Assembly (NCBI GenBank): GCA_016763855.1
Contig: JAESSY010000076.1
Location: forward strand, 1-33,792
Source: Pseudomonadales bacterium
GTDB taxonomy: Bacteria; Pseudomonadota; Gammaproteobacteria; Pseudomonadales; Azotimanducaceae
Length of the DNA: 33,792 nucleotides
Direction of reading: 5' to 3'
Shown: positions 15,691 through 25,304 of the stretch, one piece after another
Layout of the letters: each line of letters opens with the position of its first letter
Numbering within the stretch: position 1 is the stretch's first letter
Translations under genes and position numbers: made by a program
The notes under the pieces: model-generated
Seen by the model: only the letters and a program-made list of their open reading frames with translations
Database searches by the model: none
What the model was told of the DNA's origin: nothing

Positions 15691-18395
15691 TAACTGACCT
15701 CCAAATTTTTATCTAGCGCCATCGCAACAGCCTCATCCAATTCTTTCAAAGTAAAAGGTTTAGCTAGAAAAGTATAATCCGCTGGTAGCTCTTTAACATA
15801 ACCCGACATAAGCAATATCCGAACTTTCGGAAACAGTTTTCTTGTATATTCCGCAAGCTTTTCCCCTGAAAAACTCCCTGGCATTACGAGATCCGTCACT
15901 AGTAAATCGATATCTTTTCCCTGAGAAAGAATTTCTACCGCTTTGTCGCCGTCTTCAGCAAGCAGCACCTTATAGCCCACCTTCTCCAATACCAATTTTC
16001 CGATTTCACGGATTCCAGGCTCATCTTCAACAAACAAGATTACAAGGTCGCTGAGATCAAGTTTTTTCGGTCTTTCATCTTTGGGATCCCCAAGCAATTC
16101 TTCTCCATCTGCCTCATTAAACTGAAGTGTAATAGTACTACCTATATCAGGCCTACTTTTTATCAATAGCTCACCACCAGATTGTTTCATAAATCCGTAA
16201 ACCATGCTTAAACCTAAGCCCCCACCTTCCGACGCATCTTTGGTCGAGTAGAACGGTTCTGTCGCATGCTCTATTTGCTCTTCGCTCATACCATGACCAT
16301 TATCACTGATGCTAATCGTTATCTTACCACCACTGCGCTCTACAACCAGCATAACGATACCTTTCTCTTTGCAAGCATCTCTCGCATTAATCAGAAGATT
16401 GATCATGCTACTCGTCAACTGACCCTCATCAACTTTAAGGAAAAGCGGATCATTTCCCGAGACAGTACTCACCTTAAACTGAATGGATTCATTGAGACTT
16501 CGAGCAAATAGAGATTGTTTGCTTGCAATATAATCTCGCAAGCTGATCGTTGCGGGTCTCAATGTCTGTTGCCTTGCATATGCAAGCAAATCTTTTGTGA
16601 TCGCCCTGCCCGAACCCGTCGCCTCAATAATATCTTCGATAAGTTTTTTGTCCTGTTTTTTGAGGTTTGGCAGTAGTAATTCTGCCGACAACAAAATGAC
16701 CGTCATGAGGTTATTGAAATCGTGGGCTACTCCCCCAGTTAATTGCCCAATTGATTTTAATTTGTCATCCTTCTGAAGCCTAAGCTCAAGAGCGGCTTGC
16801 TCTCTTTCTGCAGAATGACGTTTATTTAGCGCCTCTTCGACTTCTTTTGTCCTTAATGCCACCTCTCGTTTAAGTCGGTTTTCCGTTTCCTTTTGCTCTA
16901 ATTGTTTACGTTGATTACTACGTCGACTTAACAAAACAAATATCAATACAAAGGCAACAATTAAACAGATTAGCACAATAATTTGAGTGTACTCGGCTAG
17001 TTTTCTACTTGCACGGCTTGCAACTTCTCTTTCGATAGAAAGGGCTAATTCCTGATCCTTTAGGTTTAACTCGTTAGTGATACGAAGACTCGTTAGTCGG
17101 CGTTTAAAATTGTCGTTCTGATTCACTTTTTGTGCGTCAGATGCCAACAAGCTATGTTTGTATGCTTGCGGGAAATGACGCAAACCAGCATGAGTCATGG
17201 CCAATAATCTATGGATTTCCGCATTTCCCTCTATTGAATTACTTTTATCAAGAATAGTAAGTAAAACATTCAACTGATCCAGCGCATCAACATACTCATG
17301 ATTCTTGATTAGCATAGTGGCAAATGCGAGGGATAGCTCACGTAGTCGACTCGGATTTTCACTGTTTCTGGCAATGGTGATCCCTGTCTCAAGGGCTTTC
17401 TGAGCTCTTATTCTCTTTCCCAATCCCAAATACGCATTAGCCAAGGCGAGATAAGCCTGTGCTTCACTATCTGGTGTTACTCCAAAGCTCTGGCTTTCCA
17501 CCCAAGGCAACACTTCTTCCAGTGCCAATTGGTACTGTTCCGTGGCAGCAAGTGAAAGTGATATCTGGGTATGGGCAATGTACTCTCGTGAAAGCTGCTT
17601 TGATTTTTTAATCCAGGGTAGTGCAATAGCATAACTTTCTAGAGCGTCATTATGCTGACCACTCTGTGCCTGGAGATAGCCAAGATTATATGCCAGTAAA
17701 TTTGGCAAGGGATCGTCCGGTGCTAGCTTATCATTTTTACTATCCGCTTCCTCAAAAGCGGCAATAGCCAAATCCGGGAAGCCGGATAGCATCAAGGAAA
17801 CACCACGATTGTGCAGCAACATCACCTTCAAGGCTGGATCTGTCTGCCCCGATACAAAAGTCAGACCTTTTTCAAAATATTCTAGTGCAATTTCGGGTCT
17901 ACCCTGCCGAGCATAATAATAACCCAAGGCATTATTACCGATAGCTTTACTGATGGGATCTTCAACTGGACCCTTAAGCAGATCCTTCGTCATTTCACAA
18001 TGTAGTTTCGCGCTTTCCATAACCCCTTTGCGGATACGGATACTGCAAGCAAGACCTTCGTAATAAATTCGTTGCGCTTCTGTGAGGCTGTCGATATTTA
18101 TTTTATCTAGAAGAGAGATGGCTTCATCTTGTTTAATCTGACCGACTTTTCTAATGAGCACCAATTGAATAAAAATATTGGCAGGATTCCCTAGTAATTC
18201 TTTCCGCAACTCGACTTCCGTCAGTTTGTGTAGCCTTGGATATTCTTCAGCTTGAAGTGCAGGTGACACCAAACAAATAAGTGCTGCGGTAATCACCACA
18301 GTGCTATTTCTTGCAATAGCCAATACACAGGACATCGGGGAAGAGCCACAAAAATGAAGGGCGCTTAAGAGTTTTATGATTTCCGCATTAACCAT
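15690..18395 (-). CDS. TPR hybrid sensor histidine kinase
   Basis: About 900 residues. A signal peptide-like segment (VVITAALICLVSPALQA) leads into about 400 residues of TPR helices expected in the periplasm, then one membrane helix (IIVLICLIVAFVLIFVLLS), a charged coiled coil, the H-box GGVAHDFNN (His codon 16722-16724), N-box INLLINARDACKEKG, G-boxes ISDNGHGMSEEQIEHATEPF and GGGLGLSMVYGF, and a C-terminal receiver (VEDEP, phospho-Asp codon 15891-15893, Lys in AKPF). There is no HPt or DNA-binding output, so phosphate flow ends in its own receiver or another HPt. The start at 18395 has GGAAG upstream; ATG at 18422 and 18335 are alternatives, the latter giving the best signal peptide. Coupled to the sulfotransferase. 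Confidence 0.88.
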   Translation of the reverse strand: MVNAEIIKLLSALHFCGSSPMSCVLAIARNSTVVITAALICLVSPALQAEEYPRLHKLTEVELRKELLGNPANIFIQLVLIRKVGQIKQDEAISLLDKINIDSLTEAQRIYYEGLACSIRIRKGVMESAKLHCEMTKDLLKGPVEDPISKAIGNNALGYYYARQGRPEIALEYFEKGLTFVSGQTDPALKVMLLHNRGVSLMLSGFPDLAIAAFEEADSKNDKLAPDDPLPNLLAYNLGYLQAQSGQHNDALESYAIALPWIKKSKQLSREYIAHTQISLSLAATEQYQLALEEVLPWVESQSFGVTPDSEAQAYLALANAYLGLGKRIRAQKALETGITIARNSENPSRLRELSLAFATMLIKNHEYVDALDQLNVLLTILDKSNSIEGNAEIHRLLAMTHAGLRHFPQAYKHSLLASDAQKVNQNDNFKRRLTSLRITNELNLKDQELALSIEREVASRASRKLAEYTQIIVLICLIVAFVLIFVLLSRRSNQRKQLEQKETENRLKREVALRTKEVEEALNKRHSAEREQAALELRLQKDDKLKSIGQLTGGVAHDFNNLMTVILLSAELLLPNLKKQDKKLIEDIIEATGSGRAITKDLLAYARQQTLRPATISLRDYIASKQSLFARSLNESIQFKVSTVSGNDPLFLKVDEGQLTSSMINLLINARDACKEKGIVMLVVERSGGKITISISDNGHGMSEEQIEHATEPFYSTKDASEGGGLGLSMVYGFMKQSGGELLIKSRPDIGSTITLQFNEADGEELLGDPKDERPKKLDLSDLVILFVEDEPGIREIGKLVLEKVGYKVLLAEDGDKAVEILSQGKDIDLLVTDLVMPGSFSGEKLAEYTRKLFPKVRILLMSGYVKELPADYTFLAKPFTLKELDEAVAMALDKNLEVS

Positions 18396-18570
18396 CACGC
18401 TTCCAGAGATCTGCCACTGCATTAAATCAGAAATACGTCACTATGAATTGCAATAAATGACGATGTTTATGAATACAGTTAATCTCAATTCTGTCAGATT
18501 GGCAATATCAAACTCTTTATACTCAGGTTCTGACAATGCGTATCCGTAACAGCAGCGCTAGTAGGCGAGT

Positions 18571-20139
18571 TTAGCCAAACTCTTTAACCAAATGCACCAT
18601 TCTCTTTGCGAGGACGGAAAGCTCGCCCGTTAGGACTAAACTCCCATCAGTTTCTTTGAGGGTATCTTCGGCAAGAGAAGAAATATCATTCATCGAACCA
18701 TTGATTTCATGTGAACTAACAGTTTGCTGCTCTGATGCAGCAGCAATTTGAATATTTTGTTGTGTAATGCGATTAATCGATTGGCTTATCTCATCAAGAG
18801 AAGTGACAACTTCATTGGTTTTTATCACACACTGATTCGCTCTTGTAGCGCCTTCTTCCATGACTGTAACAGCTTGATCTGACGATTGCTGGATACCCTG
18901 GATCATCTGCATAATTTCATCCGTCGAATTTTGAGTATTTCCGGCCAGCGTTCTCACTTCATCTGCAACAACAGCAAAACCTCGTCCCTGTTCCCCTGCA
19001 CGAGCTGCTTCAATCGCGGCATTTAACGCCAGCAAATTGGTTTGGCTCGCAATCCCGGCAATGACATCGACAACCGAACCTATTGAATCGCTTTCAGATT
19101 GCAACCTCACAATGACATTCTTAGCTTTATCAACAGCAATTGCTAAGGCTTCAATCTCTATTCCCGCAGATTGAACCAACTCTATTCCATCGTTAGCTTG
19201 AATTTGAACAGCTTCAGAAGCAGAGGCCGTTTTCTCGGCATTGGCCGCAACACACTCTACCGCACTCTCCATTTCATTCAGTGCAGATGCGACTTGGATG
19301 ACTTTTGCTTGCTGTTTTCGGGCAGCTGATGCGGCGACTTCAACGCTGGATACATTTTCCTGAGCAAGTGCAGCGACTGCTTTCGAATTGTCCTCTACAC
19401 GAGTCAAAATAGTAGTGGTGTTGGCTTCAAGTGCATGAAGCGCCAATTCAATAGCACCAATCTCATCAGCGCTACCCGTATAGACTTCTTGGCTAATGGG
19501 GTTTGAAAGTATCTTTTTCGCTCTATTCGCAAGACGATTAACGGGCAAAGAAAGCCAGTAGGCCAATCCTCCGGCAAGAGAAAGAGAACATAAAGCCGCT
19601 ACCATGGTAGTGATGCTTAAACCATTCCGAATGACTAAATACAGTAACGGTAGCAGAGGCAAAAAGGCGACATAAAGGAGGTTCACAAACATTGAACCAA
19701 AAATGTTTTTGTACCAGGGAATTAGACTTTTTCCGCTGTTAACTCGTCCATAAGTTCTTTCCGCGTTATTGACAAGAGACTCACTCGCAGGAACTCGAAC
19801 TGATTGGTAGCCGGTGACCTTTCCGTCTGAATATATGGGGGTGACATAGGCATCCACCCAATAATAGTCTCCATTTTTACAACGATTTTTGACAATCCCA
19901 AGCCAAGACTTTCCTTCTTTGATAACCCGCCAAAGATCTCCGAACGCCGCGCCCGGCATATCAGGGTGACGAACGATATTGTGGGCCTGACCCACAAGTT
20001 CTTTCCTTTTATAGCCGCTAATATCAAGGAATGTTTGATTAATTGAATCGATTACACCCTTTGTGCTCGTGGTTGATATTATCTTTTGCCCTTCTGAAAA
20101 TTTTACCTCATTCTGGGTGCAAGGCTCATTTAACCTCAT
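18571..20139 (-). CDS. PAS-containing methyl-accepting chemotaxis protein (Aer-like)
   Basis: 522 residues. An N-terminal cytosolic PAS domain (about 15-120; [18 protein letters not shown]) resembles the FAD-binding PAS of the aerotaxis receptor Aer. Two adjacent membrane helices (about 148-198) form a short hairpin with no sizeable periplasmic domain. A HAMP-like linker ([13 protein letters not shown]) follows, then the signalling domain with the conserved hairpin tip ([21 protein letters not shown]... [12 protein letters not shown]) and adaptation helices. The predicted role is energy or redox taxis through CheA/CheW, and FAD binding is inferred. No CheR-docking pentapeptide is visible at the C-terminus. 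The ATG has AAGAGAG upstream. It is separated from the kinase by about 175 bases and is probably independent. Confidence 0.92.
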   Translation of the reverse strand: MRLNEPCTQNEVKFSEGQKIISTTSTKGVIDSINQTFLDISGYKRKELVGQAHNIVRHPDMPGAAFGDLWRVIKEGKSWLGIVKNRCKNGDYYWVDAYVTPIYSDGKVTGYQSVRVPASESLVNNAERTYGRVNSGKSLIPWYKNIFGSMFVNLLYVAFLPLLPLLYLVIRNGLSITTMVAALCSLSLAGGLAYWLSLPVNRLANRAKKILSNPISQEVYTGSADEIGAIELALHALEANTTTILTRVEDNSKAVAALAQENVSSVEVAASAARKQQAKVIQVASALNEMESAVECVAANAEKTASASEAVQIQANDGIELVQSAGIEIEALAIAVDKAKNVIVRLQSESDSIGSVVDVIAGIASQTNLLALNAAIEAARAGEQGRGFAVVADEVRTLAGNTQNSTDEIMQMIQGIQQSSDQAVTVMEEGATRANQCVIKTNEVVTSLDEISQSINRITQQNIQIAAASEQQTVSSHEINGSMNDISSLAEDTLKETDGSLVLTGELSVLAKRMVHLVKEFG

Positions 20140-20395
20140 AGAAATTGCTCTCTTAGTAAACTATTGGAAACTATAAAAAAATAATTAATTTACAGGGTGT
20201 TCTCCTTCGTATGCGAAAGAATCAAACCTTCATTTTTAGTGTAGTAGAAAATTACAATCTTTCTAGAATTCATCGGAGAGCATTCTACGCATTTACCATT
20301 GCATCAATTTATCGAAGGCTACCGGGTTTACTGACCCGACACTAGTACGTAGTATTAGTTATTAGGCACTGTCTCAAACAATTTGGAGAAGCATC
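20140..20395. other. Divergent intergenic region with small inverted repeats
   Basis: No gene is seen. It separates the chemoreceptor (-) from the serine hydrolase (+) and must hold both promoters. It contains a 5-bp-stem hairpin CGGGT-TTACTG-ACCCG at 20323-20338 and a near-palindrome ACTAGTAC-GTA-GTATTAGT at 20341-20359, both upstream of the hydrolase. The second could be an operator. Confidence 0.35.
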
Positions 20396-20398
20396 ATT
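20385..20398 (+). promoter_or_regulatory. Ribosome binding site deciding an ATT start
   Basis: GGAGA (20385-20389) lies at optimal distance before ATT (20396-20398), in frame with the serine hydrolase. ATC at 20393 is too close. No ATG, GTG or TTG exists in frame between the upstream stop and 20528. Confidence 0.5.
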
Positions 20399-21631
20399 AA
20401 CTCAAACACATCCACGCCATCAACTTCAGAACAATCATTTTCAGAAGAGTCAATTTTAGACTTCTCAAATGTTCATCAATCAATTCAAGCTTATATCGAT
20501 AATGACATCTTAGGTGGCGCTGCCTCGGTGATCCTCAAAGACAACAAAATTCTCGACACCAAATACTGGGGGTTCATGGATATCGAATCCGCAAAACCGA
20601 CTCAGCCAGACACCATTTTCAGGATATTCTCTAATACAAAAATTATTATCTCTGTAGCTGCTTTGTGTTTGTACGAGGATGATTGTTTTGATCTTGATGA
20701 GCCGATAGAAAAATATTTACCTCAATTTAGCAAACTAAAAGTATTGATCGAAGGCGCAAAAGATCCTTCAGAAACAGAACCGCTAAAAAGCAAACCCACC
20801 ATTAGGCAACTCATGTGCCATAACGCGGGTTTCTCTTATGGCATCTTCGCAGAATCTGTGATCGATCCTCTCTATTTGAAAAAAAGAGTATTGGACCCTC
20901 AGGGAACACTTAGCTCACTTGTCGACAGCGTTTCAGAAATACCTTTGTCTTACCAACCCGGTACAAAATGGCAATACAGTGTTTCAACCGATATCCTCGC
21001 TCGACTGATTGAAATATGGTCCGGAAAATCGGTAGAAGAATTTCTAAATGAACGTATTTTTACACCACTCAAGATGGTCGATACGGGTTTCCATGTTCCC
21101 CCAGAGAAACACAATAGATTGGCTGCCAATTACGCACCCGCTGATATGTTAGACACCAACGATAGTAAGTTAGTGCTCGCTCCCGACACAATGACCGGGG
21201 GATATCTCGAACCTAAACCACTAAAGTCCGGGGGTGGCGGCCTTGTTTCTACCATCGTCGATTACACTCGCTTCATTCAAATGTTAATCGCCGAAGGAAA
21301 ATATGACGGCGGACAACTTTTGAAAACTGAGACCGTAAAAATGATGCGTACTAACCAATTGCCTGAAGGCATCAAAGTTGTACTGCCACTAGGATCAATG
21401 CCAGAAACTGTTTTTGGTCTTGGTGTCGCAATCAAAACAATTCCCGCAGAAGGCGAACCGGAAGTAGCGATTGGCGAATACCATTGGGGAGGACTCGCTG
21501 GAACACATACATGGATCTCACCCAAAGCGGACGTTGCAGCGCTCATTTTCACACAGCGATTGCCCGGCTTCTGGCATCCCTTCAGCCATGATTACAAAAG
21601 ACTGGTTTATCAAGTATTTACCAAAACCTAA
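20396..21631 (+). CDS. Beta-lactamase-family serine hydrolase, apparent ATT start
   Basis: A class C beta-lactamase/esterase-like hydrolase: S-x-x-K nucleophile motif SNTK (S79, K82 from the ATT), YSV in WQYSVSTD as the Y-x-S/N motif, and HWGGLAGTHTW as the third box. No signal peptide is seen, so an EstB-like cytosolic esterase role is more likely than antibiotic resistance. The first ATG/GTG/TTG in frame is the GTG at 20528, but homology extends upstream (SNVHQSIQAYIDNDILGGAAS). The only good initiation site upstream is ATT at 20396, with GGAGA seven bases before it. The open frame begins after a TAG at about 20366. The next gene (GH4) follows after about 75 bases. Confidence 0.85.
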   Translation: MNSNTSTPSTSEQSFSEESILDFSNVHQSIQAYIDNDILGGAASVILKDNKILDTKYWGFMDIESAKPTQPDTIFRIFSNTKIIISVAALCLYEDDCFDLDEPIEKYLPQFSKLKVLIEGAKDPSETEPLKSKPTIRQLMCHNAGFSYGIFAESVIDPLYLKKRVLDPQGTLSSLVDSVSEIPLSYQPGTKWQYSVSTDILARLIEIWSGKSVEEFLNERIFTPLKMVDTGFHVPPEKHNRLAANYAPADMLDTNDSKLVLAPDTMTGGYLEPKPLKSGGGGLVSTIVDYTRFIQMLIAEGKYDGGQLLKTETVKMMRTNQLPEGIKVVLPLGSMPETVFGLGVAIKTIPAEGEPEVAIGEYHWGGLAGTHTWISPKADVAALIFTQRLPGFWHPFSHDYKRLVYQVFTKT

Positions 21632-21705
21632 CAATACATGTGCATATAGACTTCTTTTCCTTCTGTTAGGATAAAACCAATCATCAATTGCAACAGGCCC
21701 GTATT

Positions 21706-23043
21706 ATGACAACAAAAATCGTACTGATTGGTGCGGGTAGCGCTCAATTTGGATTTGATATGCTCGGGGATATATTCCAGAGCGATACCTTGTCCGGGTG
21801 TCATATTGTCTTGCACGATATTGATCCCAATGCACTCGATCGCGTTCTGAAAAGCGCCAAAGAATTCATCACAAATAACAAATTAGTCGTCACTTTAACC
21901 GCCACTACCCATCGCACTGAAGCATTGATTGGGGCAGATTATTGCATCATTTCTATCGAGGTCGGGAACCGCTTCGCGTTATGGGAGTTAGACAAGAGTA
22001 TTCCTTTACAATATGGTATTACACAAGTGTTCGGGGAGAATGGGGGTGTCGGCGGCCTATTCCATGCATTAAGAATAATTCCGCCGATTCTGGAAATTTG
22101 TGAAGACATCCTTAATATTTGTCCAAATGCTTGGGTATTCAATTACAGCAACCCAATGAGCCGAATTTGCACCACGCTTACTAGAAAATTTCCAGAACTC
22201 AAAATCGTCGGGCTTTGCCACGAGATAGCTTCTTTATACCAACACCTTCCTCACATTTTGGATACACCTCTTTCTAATCTGAATTTTAGGGCCGGAGGCT
22301 TGAACCACTTTAGCATCCTGTTAGAAGCAAGTTATAAAGATTCAGGAAAAAACGCAATTGATGAAATTCTTGAGAAATCGAGCCACTACTTCGAATCTTT
22401 ACCCGATACTGCCAGCGTCATGAAACGAATGATGGCAGACAAAACAGCCTCTGCTAGCGACCTCATGGACAAGCCAAAAACCTGGGCCGAACGTGGTGTA
22501 TTCAAATTTCTACTAGAAAATTTTAAAGTATTGCCGATTACAACGGATAGTCATATCGGTGAATACATCCAATGGGCGCACGAAGTCGCAGATAACGAGG
22601 GTATTTTAAACTTCTATCGATATTACAAACAATGGACGCTTGAATATGAAGCAGAGATAAAGAAAACCCGCTCAGAGCGTCTGGTAAAGATACTTGAAGG
22701 CATGGAGCAGAATACCCCTTACGAGGAATCAGCGGTCAACATCCCTAATAATGGCTTAATTAGCAGCCTACCAGATTGGATTGTAGTGGAGGTTCCAGCG
22801 ATGATCACGGGTTCTGGCGTTGACGGCATTGCCTTGAACGACTTTCCAGCAGGATTTAGAGGCCTCCTTTCTAATCAGGTTGCCATTCACGACTTAAATG
22901 CAATTGCGGTGCTAGAAAAATCAAAAGACGCTGTAATTCAAGCACTACTAGTAGACCCAGTGGTGACAAAAGCACAGAAAATTCCTGAGCTTGTTGATGT
23001 CATGATCTCACAGCAGGAAGAATTTTTGGGCTACCTAAACTAG
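21706..23043 (+). CDS. Glycoside hydrolase family 4 enzyme
   Basis: 445 residues from the ATG at 21706, which has AGG eight bases upstream; a TTG at 21688 is a weaker alternative. GH4 enzymes cleave alpha- or beta-glycosides by an NAD+- and Mn2+-dependent oxidation-elimination mechanism. The Rossmann loop is IVLIGAGSAQFG, the substrate region includes FGENGGVGG and NYSNPMSRI, and the metal ligands match C171 (GLCHE) and H201 (GGLNHFS). Whether it is an alpha-glucosidase, alpha-galacturonidase or other subtype cannot be decided from these motifs. It lies downstream of the serine hydrolase; no sugar transporter or PTS gene is adjacent. Confidence 0.92.
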   Translation: MTTKIVLIGAGSAQFGFDMLGDIFQSDTLSGCHIVLHDIDPNALDRVLKSAKEFITNNKLVVTLTATTHRTEALIGADYCIISIEVGNRFALWELDKSIPLQYGITQVFGENGGVGGLFHALRIIPPILEICEDILNICPNAWVFNYSNPMSRICTTLTRKFPELKIVGLCHEIASLYQHLPHILDTPLSNLNFRAGGLNHFSILLEASYKDSGKNAIDEILEKSSHYFESLPDTASVMKRMMADKTASASDLMDKPKTWAERGVFKFLLENFKVLPITTDSHIGEYIQWAHEVADNEGILNFYRYYKQWTLEYEAEIKKTRSERLVKILEGMEQNTPYEESAVNIPNNGLISSLPDWIVVEVPAMITGSGVDGIALNDFPAGFRGLLSNQVAIHDLNAIAVLEKSKDAVIQALLVDPVVTKAQKIPELVDVMISQQEEFLGYLN

Positions 23044-23067
23044 GCATTTGGGTTAAACCATCCATAG

Positions 23068-23092
23068 ATCAACTATTCTGGAATAAGTTGAT
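23068..23092 (+). repeat. Imperfect hairpin after the GH4 gene
   Basis: ATCAACT-ATTC pairs with GAAT-AGTTGAT across a 2-base loop with a single bulged A, giving an 11-bp stem. There is no continuous T-run, so it is either a weak terminator of the GH4 unit or an element in the leader of the sulfite reductase operon. Confidence 0.35.
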
Positions 23093-23164
23093 AACTAAAT
23101 ATTATTTTCCTGCCACTCAATGATCCGATAGTCTCCTTCTTTTTATTGATATCAGATCTTCCAG

Positions 23165-24805
23165 ATGTATTTATATTCATCAAATGATCAACAACTGATT
23201 AATGAACGCGTTGATCAATTTAGGGATCAGACCCGCCGCTTTCTCGGCGGACAATTGAGTGCAGAATCTTATCGATCCTTGAGATTGATGAATGGACTAT
23301 ACCTGCAACGCCATGCGCCAATGCTAAGAGTAGCTATTCCTTATGGACTTTTATCTGCCAAACAATTACACAAACTGGCTGACATTTCTACGAAGTATGA
23401 TAAGAATTACGCCCATTTAACCACAAGGCAGAATCTTCAATACAACTGGCTCAAGTTAGAAGAAGTACCTGATCTTCTATCCGAATTAGCAGAAGTTCAA
23501 ATGCACGGAATTCAAACAAGTGGCAGTTGTATCCGAAACACGACGGCAGACCACCTCGCTGGTGTTGCCCTCGGTGAAATCGAAGATCCGCGACCTTACT
23601 GCGAAATTATCCGTCAATGGTCAACGCTGCACCCTGAATTTTCCTTTCTACCAAGAAAGTTCAAGATTGCAGTCACGGGATCAACGCACGACCGAGCCGC
23701 CACTCAGGTTCATGATATCGGCATACAAATAGTGAAACCCAATGACGAAATCGGCTTTAGAATATGGGTAGGAGGCGGCCTAGGAAGAACACCTGTCATC
23801 GGTAAAGTGATTCGGGAATTCTTACCAAAAGAAAATCTACTAAGCTATCTGGAGGCCATTTTAAGAATTTACAATCAGGAAGGTCGACGCGACAACAAAT
23901 ATAAAGCTCGAATCAAAATTCTAGTCAATAGCCTGGGCATAGCTAAGTTTACAGAACTAGTTGAAACCGAGTGGCAGAATTTAAGCGCCGACTCCCCAGT
24001 ACTCAACAAAAGTACGATCAAATCCATGCAAGATCAATTTCAATTGACATACGAGTCGATTAAAGACGACCTACAGGTCACGTCGTTAGAAAAGGACAAC
24101 TTTGCATTTCGTCTCTGGTTCAAACAAAACACACAAGAACACAAAGTAAGGGGGTATAGAATTGTCACACTCTCTGTGAAAGCACCTGGTGAGGCACCCG
24201 GAGATCTCACTGACCATCAAATGCATGGTGTTGCAAATCTTGCAAGTCAATTTAGTTTAGGCCAAATACGTGTAAGCCATGAACAAAATCTGATTTTGGC
24301 CGAGGTAAAAGTCTCCGATCTGCCCTCACTCTGGAAAGCACTGATACAATTAGATCTGGCAACACCTAATATTGGTACCTTAACAGATGTGATCTGCTGC
24401 CCCGGATTGGATTTTTGCAGCCTGGCGAATGCAAGCTCTCTCTCTATCGCAGATCAAATCAACGATCAATTTGATGATATAGATTACCTTCATGACCTTG
24501 GGGAGATTAAACTAAAAATCTCGGGCTGTATGAACGCTTGTGGACATCACCATGTGGGTCATATCGGCATTCTTGGCGTCGACAAGAAAGGTGAGGAGTG
24601 GTATCAAATTACCCTCGGTGGCTCAGTAGAATCCTCAGCCTCTCTGGGAAAAATTATTGGACCCGCTATCGCCAAGGGAAAAGTTGCCAAGACAATCAAA
24701 ATTATTTTGAATACTTATGTCTCATTGCGAGACCCTGATGAAACTTTTCTAGAGCTTGTCCGACGAATAGGCATTAAGCCCTTTAAGGAGGCTGTCTATG
24801 TCTAG
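23165..24805 (+). CDS. cysI: Assimilatory nitrite/sulfite reductase hemoprotein
   Basis: 546 residues of the siroheme and [4Fe-4S] reductase family, catalysing six-electron reduction of sulfite to sulfide. The N-terminus (MYLYSSNDQQLINERVDQFRDQTRRF) and the THLTTRQNLQYNW-like segment (AHLTTRQNLQYNW) match Pseudomonas-type CysI. The cluster and siroheme cysteines are in CCPGLDFC and SGCMNACGHHH. In this lineage the hemoprotein is paired with a DUF934 protein and no CysJ flavoprotein is adjacent, so the electron donor is open (ferredoxin or another reductase). The context with cysG and cysH supports sulfite over nitrite as substrate. It is the first gene of a four-gene operon; its 3' end holds the SD (AAGGAGG) of the DUF934 gene, which overlaps by 8 bases. 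Confidence 0.93.
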   Translation: MYLYSSNDQQLINERVDQFRDQTRRFLGGQLSAESYRSLRLMNGLYLQRHAPMLRVAIPYGLLSAKQLHKLADISTKYDKNYAHLTTRQNLQYNWLKLEEVPDLLSELAEVQMHGIQTSGSCIRNTTADHLAGVALGEIEDPRPYCEIIRQWSTLHPEFSFLPRKFKIAVTGSTHDRAATQVHDIGIQIVKPNDEIGFRIWVGGGLGRTPVIGKVIREFLPKENLLSYLEAILRIYNQEGRRDNKYKARIKILVNSLGIAKFTELVETEWQNLSADSPVLNKSTIKSMQDQFQLTYESIKDDLQVTSLEKDNFAFRLWFKQNTQEHKVRGYRIVTLSVKAPGEAPGDLTDHQMHGVANLASQFSLGQIRVSHEQNLILAEVKVSDLPSLWKALIQLDLATPNIGTLTDVICCPGLDFCSLANASSLSIADQINDQFDDIDYLHDLGEIKLKISGCMNACGHHHVGHIGILGVDKKGEEWYQITLGGSVESSASLGKIIGPAIAKGKVAKTIKIILNTYVSLRDPDETFLELVRRIGIKPFKEAVYV

Positions 24806-25289
24806 AAACTTAGAGTCCAGAAGTTCAGAATCCCAATCAAGTGTTTTGATTGATGGTCGGGTGGCTGAGGATCATTGGCGCAACTACTGCCCAATTGATC
24901 ATGAAAATTTAAACGATAGAAAGGACGGTATTATCTTTCCTTTCGAATACTGGTTAGAAAATAGGTCAGAATGTCTAGCCTACAATGGGCCAAAGGGTGT
25001 TGCATGCAAAAACACCGATGACATAAGCCAACTCAAACCATACATCAATGAGCTAAACCTTATCTGTATTGAATTTCCAATCGCCACAGATGGACGAGCT
25101 TATAGTCAAGCCCACCTCTTACGACAAAGACATGGATACACCAATGAATTACGTGCGGTAGGAGAAATCGAAATTGATCAACTTTTCCTTATGACACGCT
25201 GTGGTATTAATGCCTTTGTTTTCAATGAGGATATCGACCTGACCCAAGCATCAAAATACCTAACACCCTTCTCTGTAAGTTATCAATAG
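24798..25289 (+). CDS. DUF934 protein of the sulfite reductase operon
   Basis: 163 residues matching DUF934: the core GRAYSQAHLLRQRHGYTNELRAVGEI and DQLFLMTRCGINAFVF is the family signature, and the member next to CysI in Pseudomonas and relatives has the same length. No catalytic motif is evident and it is cytosolic. Conserved coupling to CysI implies a role in sulfite reduction, possibly as an accessory or electron-transfer subunit, but this is not established. It overlaps cysI by 8 bases with a strong SD (AAGGAGG), so translation is coupled. cysG follows after 15 bases. Confidence 0.9.
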   Translation: MSRNLESRSSESQSSVLIDGRVAEDHWRNYCPIDHENLNDRKDGIIFPFEYWLENRSECLAYNGPKGVACKNTDDISQLKPYINELNLICIEFPIATDGRAYSQAHLLRQRHGYTNELRAVGEIEIDQLFLMTRCGINAFVFNEDIDLTQASKYLTPFSVSYQ

Positions 25290-25304
25290 GCTAACAATTA
25301 AATT

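Noticed and set aside
20396-21631. Antibiotic-resistance beta-lactamase
   Set aside because: The SxxK family is dominated by esterases and peptidases, and no export signal is seen, which a periplasmic beta-lactamase would need.
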